Origin: Microcaldota archaeon
GTDB taxonomy: Archaea; Micrarchaeota; Micrarchaeia; Micrarchaeales; CABMGC01
Direction of reading: 5' to 3'
Assembly: GCA_028866785.1 (NCBI GenBank)
Contig: JAGWHN010000007.1
Coordinates: forward strand, 5,230 to 38,963
DNA: 33,734 nt
Positions within the stretch are counted from its first letter, which is position 1; every line of letters begins with the position of its first letter. The translations under genes and the position numbers were made by a program. A model generated the notes under the pieces. The model saw nothing but the letters and a program-made list of their open reading frames with translations, was not told the DNA's origin and did not search any database. Of this stretch, positions 22,875-30,420 are shown piece after piece.

Positions 22875-22912
22875 TTTCCCCTCTCTGTAAACAGCCAGCT
22901 CCAAGAGGGAAA
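22875..22912. repeat. Imperfect inverted repeat between two divergent promoters
   Basis: TTTCCC-C-TCT (22875-22884) pairs with AGAGGGAAA (22904-22912): nine base pairs with one bulged C and a 19-base spacer. It lies between the leftward SSB TATA box and the rightward TATA box at 22930, outside any coding region, so it could be an operator serving both. No protein is identified for it. Confidence 0.4.
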
Positions 22913-22929
22913 CAAAACCCGAAATCTAG

Positions 22930-22937
22930 TATATAAA
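22930..22937 (+). promoter_or_regulatory. TATA box for the 90-residue protein
   Basis: TATATAAA lies about 32 bases before ATG 22966, implying a leaderless or nearly leaderless message. Confidence 0.6.
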
Positions 22938-22965
22938 GCGGCCCGCCAAACCATATTTCGATACA

Positions 22966-23238
22966 ATGAGTCTTAAGCCAAAACCAAGCAAGATTACGCT
23001 CTACCAGTCCCTCGATTTTATCCCTGGAATGACGATTAGCCAATCAGACGATGTCGCAAAGGAGGCAGCCAGGCGGATACCTCCAGATGAACCATTCACA
23101 GCACTCAGCGTTATGCAACTGGTTCAGGATGCAAAGGAGCTCTATCGCCCTGGTAGCGTGGAGCAAGAGAGCATCAACGGCTTCCTTGCCACGTTCAGAA
23201 TGGAGCTTAGGGCCAAGTGGCCACGTTCAAGCTTCTAA
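22966..23238 (+). CDS. Uncharacterised small protein
   Basis: A 90-residue protein starting MSLKPKPSKITLYQSLDFIP, with a strong TATA box at the right distance. The middle (IPPDEPFTALSVMQLVQDAK, then ELYRPGSVEQESINGFLATF) is helical and reminiscent of a small helix-turn-helix or adaptor, with a basic end (RMELRAKWPRSSF). It has no Cys, no membrane segment and no signal peptide. A longer open frame in another register overlaps its second half, but that frame belongs to the upstream extension of the Mrp gene and lacks its own signals. I do not recognise a family. Confidence 0.6.
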   Translation: MSLKPKPSKITLYQSLDFIPGMTISQSDDVAKEAARRIPPDEPFTALSVMQLVQDAKELYRPGSVEQESINGFLATFRMELRAKWPRSSF

Positions 23239-23290
23239 AGAAATTATATTAATTCTCACTTCCAATTGCCAATTATCTATTTGTGATAAG

Positions 23291-24091
23291 ATGGCGGAAG
23301 GAGAGTTTAACCCTGAAAATGCTAATGTTAGCAAGGTCGATCCTTCGTTTCTGGCAGTTATCAAGCAAAGGGAGGACCTAAAGAAGAGCCTCGCAGGAAT
23401 AAAGCACAAGATTGGAATCTACAGCGCAAAGGGCGGAGTCGGGAAGACCACAACCGCCGTCAATATTGCATACACGCTAAGCTCGATGGGGTACAAGGTT
23501 GGGCTCGTTGATGCGGATATCGACACCCCAAACATTACCTATTTTGTCGGATACAACGGTGTCCCGTCAAGAGACTACCCCCTTCAGCCTGTCGAAGTCA
23601 ATGGTGTGAAGATAATCTCCACCGCGATGTTCTTCACCGATGCAGGCAAGCCGATAATCTGGAGAGGCCCGATGCTCACCAAGATGCTAAAGGAGTTCTT
23701 CGTTGACACCACTTGGGGAGAGCTTGACTACCTAATTATCGATCTGCCTCCTGGCTCAAGCGACGCGCCGCTCACGCTCATGCAGCTAATTCCGCTTGAC
23801 GGCTTTGTTTTGGTCACAACTCCCCAGCACATCGCCGCAATCAACACGATAAAATCTGGAACAATGGCAAAGAAGTTCGGCGTCGCGCTTCTCGGAGTGA
23901 TTGAAAACATGTCCAACGGCGTTCCCAAGGGCGCAAAGGAGGTATCGCAGACGCTCGGCTGCGAGATACTTGGCACCGTCAACCTTGACCTAAACATGGG
24001 AGAACTCAGCGACCTTGGAAAGGTTCCTGTCCTCGAAGATGAGCACATTAAGGGAGTATTTATAGATATTGTAAAGAAATTCATAACGTAA
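23291..24091 (+). CDS. Mrp/NBP35-family P-loop ATPase without the CxxC motif
   Basis: 266 residues from ATG 23291, preceded by GTGAT; the open frame continues upstream but only overlaps the preceding gene. Walker A is YSAKGGVGKTTTAVNIAYTL with the deviant signature Lys, switch I VDADIDTPN and Walker B LIIDLPPGSSDAPLTLMQLI, the family hallmark. Ordinary Mrp/ApbC carriers have a C-terminal C-x2-C after E-N-M-S that holds a bridging Fe-S cluster. Here the sequence is IENMSNGVPKGAKEV and the only nearby Cys is in TLGCEIL, so no such site exists. It may be an Mrp-derived ATPase without cluster transfer, or a partner of a cluster-binding protein. It precedes Orc1/Cdc6 by 10 bases. Confidence 0.85.
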   Translation: MAEGEFNPENANVSKVDPSFLAVIKQREDLKKSLAGIKHKIGIYSAKGGVGKTTTAVNIAYTLSSMGYKVGLVDADIDTPNITYFVGYNGVPSRDYPLQPVEVNGVKIISTAMFFTDAGKPIIWRGPMLTKMLKEFFVDTTWGELDYLIIDLPPGSSDAPLTLMQLIPLDGFVLVTTPQHIAAINTIKSGTMAKKFGVALLGVIENMSNGVPKGAKEVSQTLGCEILGTVNLDLNMGELSDLGKVPVLEDEHIKGVFIDIVKKFIT

Positions 24092-24101
24092 CTGGGGTTT
24101 C

Positions 24102-25331
24102 ATGGCCGAGCCTTTTGCTGACCTTCTAAAGGAATCAGCCGTATTTGTTAATCGAGACGCACTCTCCCCTCACTTTATGCCCGACCATCTCCTTTTCAGG
24201 GACAAGCAGATATCGCTCATAGTGAAAGCCCTCACCCCCTCGCTCAAGGGAGAGAGGGGAAGGAACCTTTTCGTCTATGGAAAGACCGGAACAGGAAAAA
24301 CATCATGCGTCAAGTACGTAATTGACGAGGTGAAGAAACTCTCGACAGTCAAGGCGAAGATCTCATACATCAACTGCAGGATCTACAATTCAAGGTACAG
24401 GGTGCTGAGCAAGATAATCTCCGACCACCTTCCAACATATGCAAAGAGGGGGTATGGCCTTGTAGACATTTACGAGCGGCTCATGTCCTGGATCGAGGAG
24501 GACGGAAAGGTTCTCATCGTTGTTCTTGATGAGATCGACATCGTGAAGGACCTTGATGACTTGATCTACACGATGACAAGGGCAAATTCGGACATCAAGA
24601 ACGGAGGCATAACGATTCTGGGCGTCTCGAACAAGATCTCATTCAAGGAGGACCTTGATCCAAGGAGCCTATCAACGCTTTACGAAACAGAACTTGTGTT
24701 TCCACCTTACAATTCAAGCGAGCTGCTCGCAATCCTACAGCAAAGGTCCGCAGTTGGCCTCAAGGCGAACATGGTTGAGCCTGCTGCGCTCAATCTTGCG
24801 GCCGCAATAGCGGCAAGGGAGAGCGGAGACGCAAGGTTCGCGCTCAAGATCCTCTCAAGGGCTGCGGAGGTCGCGGAAGAGAGGAAGCTTGCAAAGATCA
24901 CGACAAAGGAGGTTGACGAGGCATCAAAGAGCGCTGAGGAGGAGATAGCATACGAGCTTGTCAGCACGCTCCCGGAGCACCAAAAGCTCGTCATCTACGC
25001 AATCGCAATGCTTACCTTGCAGGGAAGCAGGTACAAGAAGCTAAACCAGGACAGCGAAACTTATCTCTTCAGCGGCGAGGTCTACGACAAGTACGCTGCG
25101 ATAACCGGCTCGCTCAGCAAGGAGCCGAAGTCCTCAAGGTGGTACAGGAAGTACATCTCCGACCTTGAGATGCAGGGTCTCATCACGACATACGAGTCGG
25201 GAAAGGGGATAAGGGGGCACACAAAACTGATCAAGCTTGCATACTCTCCAGACAAGATAAAGTTCACGGTCGAAAAGGGCCTCTACAAGGAGAACGAGGC
25301 GGAAGTGAAGCCCGATGCGAAGGAGCAATGA
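24102..25331 (+). CDS. cdc6: Orc1/Cdc6 replication initiator
   Basis: A 409-residue AAA+ protein. Walker A is FVYGKTGTGKTSCVKYVI, Walker B VLIVVLDEIDIV, sensor 1 GITILGVSNKISF and sensor 2 within ARESGDARFALKILSRA. The C-terminal 110 residues form the winged helix that contacts origin DNA (STLPEHQKLVIYAIAMLTLQ, then MQGLITTYESGKGIRGHTKL). It recognises origin repeats and loads MCM. The gene is only 10 bases after the Mrp-like gene, and no ORB-like repeat cluster is apparent within the short intergenic regions nearby, so the origin may lie elsewhere. Its end overlaps the possible upstream start of Rpp30. Confidence 0.93.
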   Translation: MAEPFADLLKESAVFVNRDALSPHFMPDHLLFRDKQISLIVKALTPSLKGERGRNLFVYGKTGTGKTSCVKYVIDEVKKLSTVKAKISYINCRIYNSRYRVLSKIISDHLPTYAKRGYGLVDIYERLMSWIEEDGKVLIVVLDEIDIVKDLDDLIYTMTRANSDIKNGGITILGVSNKISFKEDLDPRSLSTLYETELVFPPYNSSELLAILQQRSAVGLKANMVEPAALNLAAAIAARESGDARFALKILSRAAEVAEERKLAKITTKEVDEASKSAEEEIAYELVSTLPEHQKLVIYAIAMLTLQGSRYKKLNQDSETYLFSGEVYDKYAAITGSLSKEPKSSRWYRKYISDLEMQGLITTYESGKGIRGHTKLIKLAYSPDKIKFTVEKGLYKENEAEVKPDAKEQ

Positions 25332-25335
25332 TGAA

Positions 25336-25857
25336 ATGCAGTACTTCGACATCACAAACTCCAAGCTTCCGATGGATGGAAAGCTTGCAAAGAGGCTCGG
25401 CTTCAAGAGAATCCTAAATGTCCCCGAAGACATAGAGATCCTTGACACGGTAAAGCAGACAAAGAAGCCATTTCTGATTTCAACAACAAATCCAAACATC
25501 ATCTACAATTTGGTCAAGTCGAGAAATGCGATTGGGCTGCTCACAAACGGCGAGGAGATCGACCCAAAGACAATCAACAAGCTCAAGGAGAACGAGAAGC
25601 TGCTTGTGTTCAATGCCTACTACCTTGAGATAAGCCAGCGCGACAGGATCTCGAAGGTGCACAAGCTCAAGAAGAGCTTCAGGGAGGGGTATCGCGCCAA
25701 GGCAAAGATGGCGATGGTTTCCCTTGCGCCCAACGAGCACTACTTCCTCTCAACAGCGCAGCTGCTTGAGATCTCAAAGATGATCTGCACAGAGGATCAC
25801 CAGGCAAAGAAGATGCTAACAACAATCGGTGAACTGGTAAATGATATTGAAGCGTAA
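25336..25857 (+). CDS. rnp3: Ribonuclease P protein component 3 (Rpp30)
   Basis: 173 residues from ATG 25336, a little short for the family. It begins MQYFDITNSKLPMDGKLAKR, continues LGFKRILNVPEDIEIL and has VLFNAYYLE-like and MAMVSLAPNEHYFLSTAQLL segments expected in the PHP-type TIM barrel of Rpp30. With Pop5 it activates RNase P RNA for 5' maturation of tRNA. The assignment rests on moderate similarity strengthened by position: it overlaps Pop5 by 17 bases and precedes the proteasome/exosome cluster, the standard archaeal order. Another ATG seven codons upstream overlaps Orc1/Cdc6; the second Met suits the family better. Confidence 0.75.
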   Translation: MQYFDITNSKLPMDGKLAKRLGFKRILNVPEDIEILDTVKQTKKPFLISTTNPNIIYNLVKSRNAIGLLTNGEEIDPKTINKLKENEKLLVFNAYYLEISQRDRISKVHKLKKSFREGYRAKAKMAMVSLAPNEHYFLSTAQLLEISKMICTEDHQAKKMLTTIGELVNDIEA

Positions 25858-26170
25858 GAGCAGGTATGTGATGGTGGAGGCCTCAAGGCCCATCGACCTC
25901 ACTGACAAGCCCGCATGGTCCCAGCTAAGGGCTGATATTTCTAGATTCATAGGAGAAAAAGAGTACCTGGATGCGAACCCGTTCCTTGCGGAGCAGATAG
26001 ACCAAACAAAATTCATAATACGGGTGAACCGCGGCTCTGAAAAGGCGATAGTGCTCGCATTCTCATTCATCAAGCTCTTCAACAACTCCGAAATAGGATT
26101 TTATACCCTCAAGACCTCCGGAACAATCAGGGCCCTGAAATCAAAAACTATAAGAGCAAAGAAGGAGTAG
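25841..26170 (+). CDS. rnp2: Ribonuclease P protein component 2 (Pop5)
   Basis: A 109-residue protein, about the family length. The N-terminus KRKSRYVMVEASRPIDLTD is the typical first strand of Pop5's RNP-like fold, and FIIRVNRGSEKAIVLAFSFI matches the central conserved strand and helix. GFYTLKTSGTIRALKSKTIR at the end matches the closing strand, where other Pop5 proteins read V-L-x-V-S-G-T-I-R-x-A. Pop5 pairs with Rpp30 and boosts the catalytic RNA. The start lies inside the end of Rpp30, and the next gene follows after 7 bases. Confidence 0.87.
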   Translation: MILKRKSRYVMVEASRPIDLTDKPAWSQLRADISRFIGEKEYLDANPFLAEQIDQTKFIIRVNRGSEKAIVLAFSFIKLFNNSEIGFYTLKTSGTIRALKSKTIRAKKE

Positions 26171-26177
26171 GTTATTC

Positions 26178-26507
26178 GTGGCCCTAGAAAAAGGAGTTCC
26201 AAAGCCAAAGCACATAAAGGTCCGGGAGCCGGAGCCATCGCATCCATATGCGAAGACCGCCATCACAAGGCTCTATGAGATAGGCCACTGGGGAACGGTG
26301 CCAGCGATTTTTGAGGGCGTAATCAGCTCCGAGGAAATAAAGAAGATGGAGGTGGTGCTCGACGCGGCGTTCAGGCAGGGCTGGATCGACAGGATAGAGC
26401 AGAACCGCAAGAAATACTACACGCTAACCGAGATGGGTTCCGATTATGCAAAGGCAGCGAAGGAGAAGCTCGAGCGGCTCTCAAACCCAAGGCGTCATGG
26501 CGCATAA
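26178..26507 (+). CDS. Uncharacterised winged-helix-like protein in the exosome cluster
   Basis: A 109-residue protein beginning at GTG 26178. Segments KTAITRLYEIGHWGTVPAIF and VVLDAAFRQGWIDRIEQNRK followed by the wing KYYTLTEMGSDYAKAAKEKL are characteristic of a winged helix (Y-x-L-T-x-x-G wing). It is basic at both ends, without Cys or membrane segments. It lies between Pop5 and the promoter of psmA, a position not usually occupied by such a gene in the archaeal superoperon as I know it. Possible roles include RNA or DNA binding; eS19 and eS25 ribosomal proteins have winged helices but their motifs do not fit convincingly. I cannot name it. Confidence 0.6.
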   Translation: MALEKGVPKPKHIKVREPEPSHPYAKTAITRLYEIGHWGTVPAIFEGVISSEEIKKMEVVLDAAFRQGWIDRIEQNRKKYYTLTEMGSDYAKAAKEKLERLSNPRRHGA

Positions 26508-26544
26508 ACTCCGTCGAATTCCCCCTTTTTGGCCCCCAAGCAAA

Positions 26545-26555
26545 AGTATATAATT
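26545..26555 (+). promoter_or_regulatory. TATA box for the psmA-rpoP superoperon
   Basis: AGTATATAATT lies about 60 bases before ATG 26611, predicting initiation near 26576 and a leader of about 35 bases containing GGTGT. It separates the RNase P genes from the proteasome/exosome run. Confidence 0.65.
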
Positions 26556-26610
26556 ATAATCGGGCTATACTCTATTGTATTCTTACAATTCTCTAATTGT
26601 TGGTGTAACT

Positions 26611-27306
26611 ATGTATCCAAATGTTCAAGCTTATGACCGAGGAGTCATGTTCAACCCTGACGGAAGGCTATTCCAGGTGGAATACGCAAAGGAAGCCGTC
26701 AGAAAAGGGGCAACCTCAATCGGGATGGTCGTAAAAGACGGAATCCTATTCGTTGCGCACAAGAACATCAATGACCCTCTTGCTGTCGCAGAGACGATAC
26801 AGAAGGTCTTCAGGATTGACTCGCACATCGGGACAACATACAGCGGAATGGTCTCGGACGGATTGCACTTAGTCGGCGTCGCAAGGTCGAACGCGCAAAA
26901 CCACAGGCTCCTCTTTTCAGAGACAAAGTCTGTGGAGGCGCTCGCAAAGGACATCTCATCATACATGATGCAGGCGACTATGTACGGGGGAATGAGGCCT
27001 TATGCAGTCTCAATGCTTCTTGGCGGAATCGACACGAAGCCAAGGCTCTTTGAGATTGAGCCTGGAGCATCATTCCTTGGATACAAGGCTGATGCAATAG
27101 GTGTCGGAAAGAAGGTCGCGACAGACATTCTTCTAAAGGATTACAAGGACAACATGAAGCTCGAGGACGGAATAGACCTCGGTGTCAAGATACTCAAAAA
27201 GGTTAACGAGGGCAAGCTCTCAACTGAGAACGTGGACATAGGATACATCTATGACTCTGAGGAGTACACGATGCTCAGCCAAACTGAGATTGCGAAGTAT
27301 CTTTAA
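26611..27306 (+). CDS. psmA: Proteasome alpha subunit
   Basis: 231 residues from ATG 26611; an upstream in-frame TTG (26575) falls at the predicted transcription start and is rejected. The N-terminus MYPNVQAYDRGVMFNPDGRL followed by FQVEYAKEAVRKG is the alpha-subunit signature (YDRxxxxFSPDGRLFQVEYA). In the family alpha subunits form the outer rings that gate the 20S core and bind regulatory ATPases; they are not proteolytic. The end YTMLSQTEIAKYL lacks the usual HbYX-type tail, which is normal for alpha. It is 33 bases from SBDS, the standard archaeal order. Confidence 0.96.
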   Translation: MYPNVQAYDRGVMFNPDGRLFQVEYAKEAVRKGATSIGMVVKDGILFVAHKNINDPLAVAETIQKVFRIDSHIGTTYSGMVSDGLHLVGVARSNAQNHRLLFSETKSVEALAKDISSYMMQATMYGGMRPYAVSMLLGGIDTKPRLFEIEPGASFLGYKADAIGVGKKVATDILLKDYKDNMKLEDGIDLGVKILKKVNEGKLSTENVDIGYIYDSEEYTMLSQTEIAKYL

Positions 27307-27339
27307 TTTTAGCTCTCGATTCGCCTTACAGTGAAAATT

Positions 27340-28029
27340 ATGTCTTCAAAGACAGTCATAGCAAAGTACTCAGTGCACGGTGAGGAATTCGAAATCTTCA
27401 TCGATTCCGAGCTTGCGTACGAATACATCACCGGGAAGAGGACGGACCCGATGTCGGTCCTAACGGTTGAGGAGATATTCAAGGACGCAAACAAGGGAGA
27501 GCGCACATCTGAGGAGAAGCTCAAGAAGGCATTCCAGACAACAGAGATGGCAAAGGTCGTCGAAAAAATACTCAAGAACGGAAACGTTCCAATCACAACC
27601 GAGCAGCGAAACAAGCTGCTTGAGGAGAAGAGAAAGCAGATAATCCAGATCATTGCGCGAAACGCAATCGATCCAAGGACAAACGCGCCGCATCCGGCTC
27701 AGAGAATTGAGAACGCGATGGAGCAGGCGAAGGTCACGATCGAGCCGTTCAAGAACGCGCAGGAGCAGATAGATTCAATACTAAAGAAAATCAACATGAT
27801 CCTCCCGATAAAGTTCGCAGTGGCGAAGATGGAGGTTACAATACCTGCAGAGCATGCAAACAGGTGCTACGGGCTGCTAAAGCAGTACGGCCTCAAGAGC
27901 GAGACCTGGCTGCCAAACGGCGACCTCTCGGCAACAATTGAGTTTCCGGCAGGCTTGCAGGCGGAGTTCACAGACAAATTGAACTCCTTTACGCACGGAA
28001 GTGCAACAGCGAAGATTATAGGTGTATAA
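27340..28029 (+). CDS. Ribosome maturation protein SBDS (Sdo1)
   Basis: 229 residues from ATG 27340; the GTG nine bases upstream is better read as part of the ribosome-binding site (GTGA). The N-terminal FYSH domain contains KYSVHGEEFEIFIDSELAYE, the middle helical domain RKQIIQIIARNAIDPRTNAP followed by HPAQRIENAM, and a ferredoxin-like C-terminal domain ends with HGSATAKIIGV. In the family SBDS works with the EF2-like factor to release the anti-association factor aIF6 from new large subunits. It abuts Rrp4 with no spacer. Confidence 0.95.
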   Translation: MSSKTVIAKYSVHGEEFEIFIDSELAYEYITGKRTDPMSVLTVEEIFKDANKGERTSEEKLKKAFQTTEMAKVVEKILKNGNVPITTEQRNKLLEEKRKQIIQIIARNAIDPRTNAPHPAQRIENAMEQAKVTIEPFKNAQEQIDSILKKINMILPIKFAVAKMEVTIPAEHANRCYGLLKQYGLKSETWLPNGDLSATIEFPAGLQAEFTDKLNSFTHGSATAKIIGV

Positions 28030-28635
28030 ATGAGCAGAATAGTAGTTCCCGGAGAGTTGTTGGCGCAGACGCCACTCCGAATAGAGAACGCAATAATAGA
28101 AGAGGAAAAGACATACTCAACAGTTTTGGGTATATACAATGAGGAGAAGACTTCACTTGTAGCATTAGAGGGACTTTGGTATCCGATAAGAGGAGACATT
28201 GTCATCGGAATTGTTGAAGAGGCAAGGCTAAACAGCTACTCTGTCGACTTGAATTCCCCATACAAGGGAATCATCATCGCAAAGTTCGTCGAGACAAGGC
28301 TTGAGCGCGGAGACGTGGTTGAGTGCGAAGTCAAGGAGATGGACGACACGAAGACAGTGGTTCTAATGAGGCCAAAGAAGCTCTTTGGAGGAAAGGTGGT
28401 TGACGTCAGGCCATCAAAGATTCCAAGGATAATCGGAAAGGCAAATACTATGGTTCAGCAGATCAGAGACGGCACAAAGGCGGTCATCATGGTCGGCATG
28501 AACGGAAGAATATGGGTCAAGGGCGGAAACGTCGCCTTGGCAGTGGAGGCAATCCTAAAGATCGGCGAAGAGGCGCACACCTCTGGACTGACCGAGAGGA
28601 TAAAGACGCTTCTTCAATCAACACCAGGTGTTTAA
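28030..28635 (+). CDS. rrp4: Exosome RNA-binding cap subunit Rrp4
   Basis: A 201-residue protein. The N-terminal domain starts MSRIVVPGELLAQTPLRIEN, an S1 domain follows (GLWYPIRGDIVIGIVEEARL, then SVDLNSPYKGIIIAK), and the KH domain has KIPRIIGKANTMVQQIRDGT with a divergent GxxG and the MVGMNGRIWVKGGN motif specific to Rrp4. It sits on top of the Rrp41-Rrp42 ring and feeds RNA into the channel. It starts directly after the SBDS stop and ends two bases before Rrp41. Confidence 0.95.
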   Translation: MSRIVVPGELLAQTPLRIENAIIEEEKTYSTVLGIYNEEKTSLVALEGLWYPIRGDIVIGIVEEARLNSYSVDLNSPYKGIIIAKFVETRLERGDVVECEVKEMDDTKTVVLMRPKKLFGGKVVDVRPSKIPRIIGKANTMVQQIRDGTKAVIMVGMNGRIWVKGGNVALAVEAILKIGEEAHTSGLTERIKTLLQSTPGV

Positions 28636-28637
28636 AC

Positions 28638-29381
28638 ATGGGATCATCAGCAAACAAACCAGAATTAGTAGTTAACGGCAAGAGGCTTGACGGCAGGGCA
28701 TTTGATGAACTTAGAAAAATCAAGATTGTCGCAGGCGGGCTAAAGAACGCAGCAGGCTCAGCATACGTCGAGTGGGGAAACAACAAGGTCCTCGCAGCAG
28801 TATACGGGCCAAAGGAGGCGCTTCCAAAGCACACGCAGGACCCAGAGAAGGCGGTCATCAAGTGCAGATATTCGATGGCACCCTTCTCTTCGCTTGAGGA
28901 GCACGGAAGGTCAGGTCCGAACAGGAGGGCAATTGAGATTTCAAAGGTCACAAAGGAGGTTTTCGAGAAGGTAATACTTCTGGAGGATTTCCCAGGATCT
29001 GAAATTGACATCTTTGTTGAGATTCTCGCAAGCGACGGAGGAACAAGGGCAGCGGGAATAACAGCAGCGGCAGTCGCGCTTGCAACCTCAGGAATCCCGA
29101 TGACGGATTTGCCATATGCGCTATCCGTCGGAAAGGCAGGAGAGCATCTTCTGCTTGACCTAAACAAGGACGAGGACAACTACTCGGATGCCGACATGCC
29201 AGTTGCAATCGGCCCAAGGAACAACGATGTTCTTCTCTTGCAGATGGATGGAACCCTCACAAAAGAGGAATTCACAAAGGGAATGGAGATGATAAAGAAG
29301 GGAGGAGAGATTGTCTCCAAGCTTCAAAGGGAGGCGCTCAAGCAGCCATACGAGCGCATAATGGATAGGTACAAGATGTAG
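28638..29381 (+). CDS. rrp41: Exosome catalytic subunit Rrp41
   Basis: 247 residues from ATG 28638, two bases after Rrp4; longer in-frame possibilities overlap Rrp4 and are rejected. It has an RNase PH fold: KRLDGRAFDELRKIKIVAGG, SAYVEWGNNKVLAAVYGPKE, HGRSGPNRRAIEISK with the RNA/phosphate-binding arginines, and LNKDEDNYSDADMPVAIGPR with the catalytic-type Asp. In archaea Rrp41 is the phosphorolytic subunit, Rrp42 the inactive one. Three of each build the hexameric ring that degrades and tails RNA. Confidence 0.96.
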   Translation: MGSSANKPELVVNGKRLDGRAFDELRKIKIVAGGLKNAAGSAYVEWGNNKVLAAVYGPKEALPKHTQDPEKAVIKCRYSMAPFSSLEEHGRSGPNRRAIEISKVTKEVFEKVILLEDFPGSEIDIFVEILASDGGTRAAGITAAAVALATSGIPMTDLPYALSVGKAGEHLLLDLNKDEDNYSDADMPVAIGPRNNDVLLLQMDGTLTKEEFTKGMEMIKKGGEIVSKLQREALKQPYERIMDRYKM

Positions 29382-29389
29382 GTGATTAT

Positions 29390-30178
29390 GTGCAAGCAAT
29401 AAACTCAGTTAAAGGAGCATACGTCCAGGAGCTTCTATCAAAGGGAATAAGGGAAGATCACAGGGGCGCATGGGAATACAGAAACATGGTAATAAGGCAC
29501 AATGTCCTTCCAAATGCGGAAGGTTCAGCGCAGGTCGATCTTGGTAACACCAAGGTGCTCGCCGCAATCAAGATGGGCGTTGGAACGCCAATGCCTGACA
29601 AGCCAGAGGAGGGAAACCTCATGACGATGGCGGAGCTTTTGCCTCTCGCATCAGCTGACTATGAGACAGGACCGCCAAGCCCAGACTCGATTGAGCTCGC
29701 AAGGGTGGTAGACCGAGGTATAAGAGCAGCGAACGTGGTAGATCTACCTTCGCTATTCATCGAGAAGGACAAAGTCTGGTCGGTGTTCATCGATCTCTAT
29801 GTTCTCAACTACGATGGCAATCTCTTTGATGCGTGCCAAATCGCGGCAATGACTGCGCTAAACACCGCAAAGATGCCAAGGTACGAGGACGGAAAGGTCA
29901 TCAGGGACGCAAATATGCAAAAGCTCAAGATCAACAACATGGTCACATCCTGCACCTTTGCAAAGGTCGGGAACAAGATAATCCTTGACGCGAACTCGGG
30001 CGAGGAGGCGGTCATGTCTGGAAGGCTTACGATTGCAACGGACGACAAGGTCCTAAGGGCAATGCAGAAGGGGATGAGGGGATCTTTCTCGCAGGACGAG
30101 ATAGAGCACCTAATCGAGACCACTTTCGAAAAGTCTAAAGAGCTAAGGGCACTAATAGTAAATAGCAAGAGTGATTAG
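29390..30178 (+). CDS. rrp42: Exosome ring subunit Rrp42
   Basis: 262 residues from GTG 29390, preceded by GGTGATT; the ATG two bases earlier is out of frame and stops at once. It has an RNase PH fold: LLSKGIREDHRGAWEYRNMV, AQVDLGNTKVLAAIKMGVGT and LARVVDRGIRAANVVDLPSL. The later segment VGNKIILDANSGEEAVMSGR carries the D-x-x-x-E-E-x pattern typical of Rrp42. It lacks the active-site Asp pair of Rrp41 and shapes the RNA-binding channel. The stop is immediately followed by the eL43 ATG. Confidence 0.95.
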   Translation: MQAINSVKGAYVQELLSKGIREDHRGAWEYRNMVIRHNVLPNAEGSAQVDLGNTKVLAAIKMGVGTPMPDKPEEGNLMTMAELLPLASADYETGPPSPDSIELARVVDRGIRAANVVDLPSLFIEKDKVWSVFIDLYVLNYDGNLFDACQIAAMTALNTAKMPRYEDGKVIRDANMQKLKINNMVTSCTFAKVGNKIILDANSGEEAVMSGRLTIATDDKVLRAMQKGMRGSFSQDEIEHLIETTFEKSKELRALIVNSKSD

Positions 30179-30418
30179 ATGGCAAATTCAACCATTAGAT
30201 ACGGAGTAAGCCTCAGAAAGAGATTACGATCAGTACTAGATGAAAAAAGGGCAAGGTACAAGTGCGATGTTTGCGGCAAAGAGGCAGTAAAGAGGGTCAG
30301 CACGGGAATTTGGACCTGCAGAAGCTGCGGAGCGACATACGCGGGCGGAGCATACTCGATGAAGACGGCAGCGGCTGACACCTTCAACAGGGTAATCAAC
30401 GCAATCAAGGGAGAATAA
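30179..30418 (+). CDS. rpl37ae: Large-subunit ribosomal protein eL43 (L37Ae)
   Basis: A 79-residue basic protein with a zinc ribbon: C29-x2-C32 (KCDVCGK) and C47-x2-C50 (TCRSCGA). The conserved C-terminal AGGAYSMKTAAADTFNRVIN is the family hallmark. It starts directly after the Rrp42 stop, the normal order for the archaeal exosome cluster, and is followed after two bases by an unrecognised gene. Confidence 0.96.
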   Translation: MANSTIRYGVSLRKRLRSVLDEKRARYKCDVCGKEAVKRVSTGIWTCRSCGATYAGGAYSMKTAAADTFNRVINAIKGE

Positions 30419-30420
30419 TA

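Noticed and set aside
23239..23290. Replication origin beside Orc1/Cdc6
   Set aside because: Origins often flank cdc6, but the intergenic stretches here are short and no repeated ORB-like element is seen.
23051..23290. Longer N-terminus for the Mrp-like ATPase
   Set aside because: It overlaps the 90-residue gene in another register; ATG 23291 has GTGAT upstream and matches where the family domain begins.
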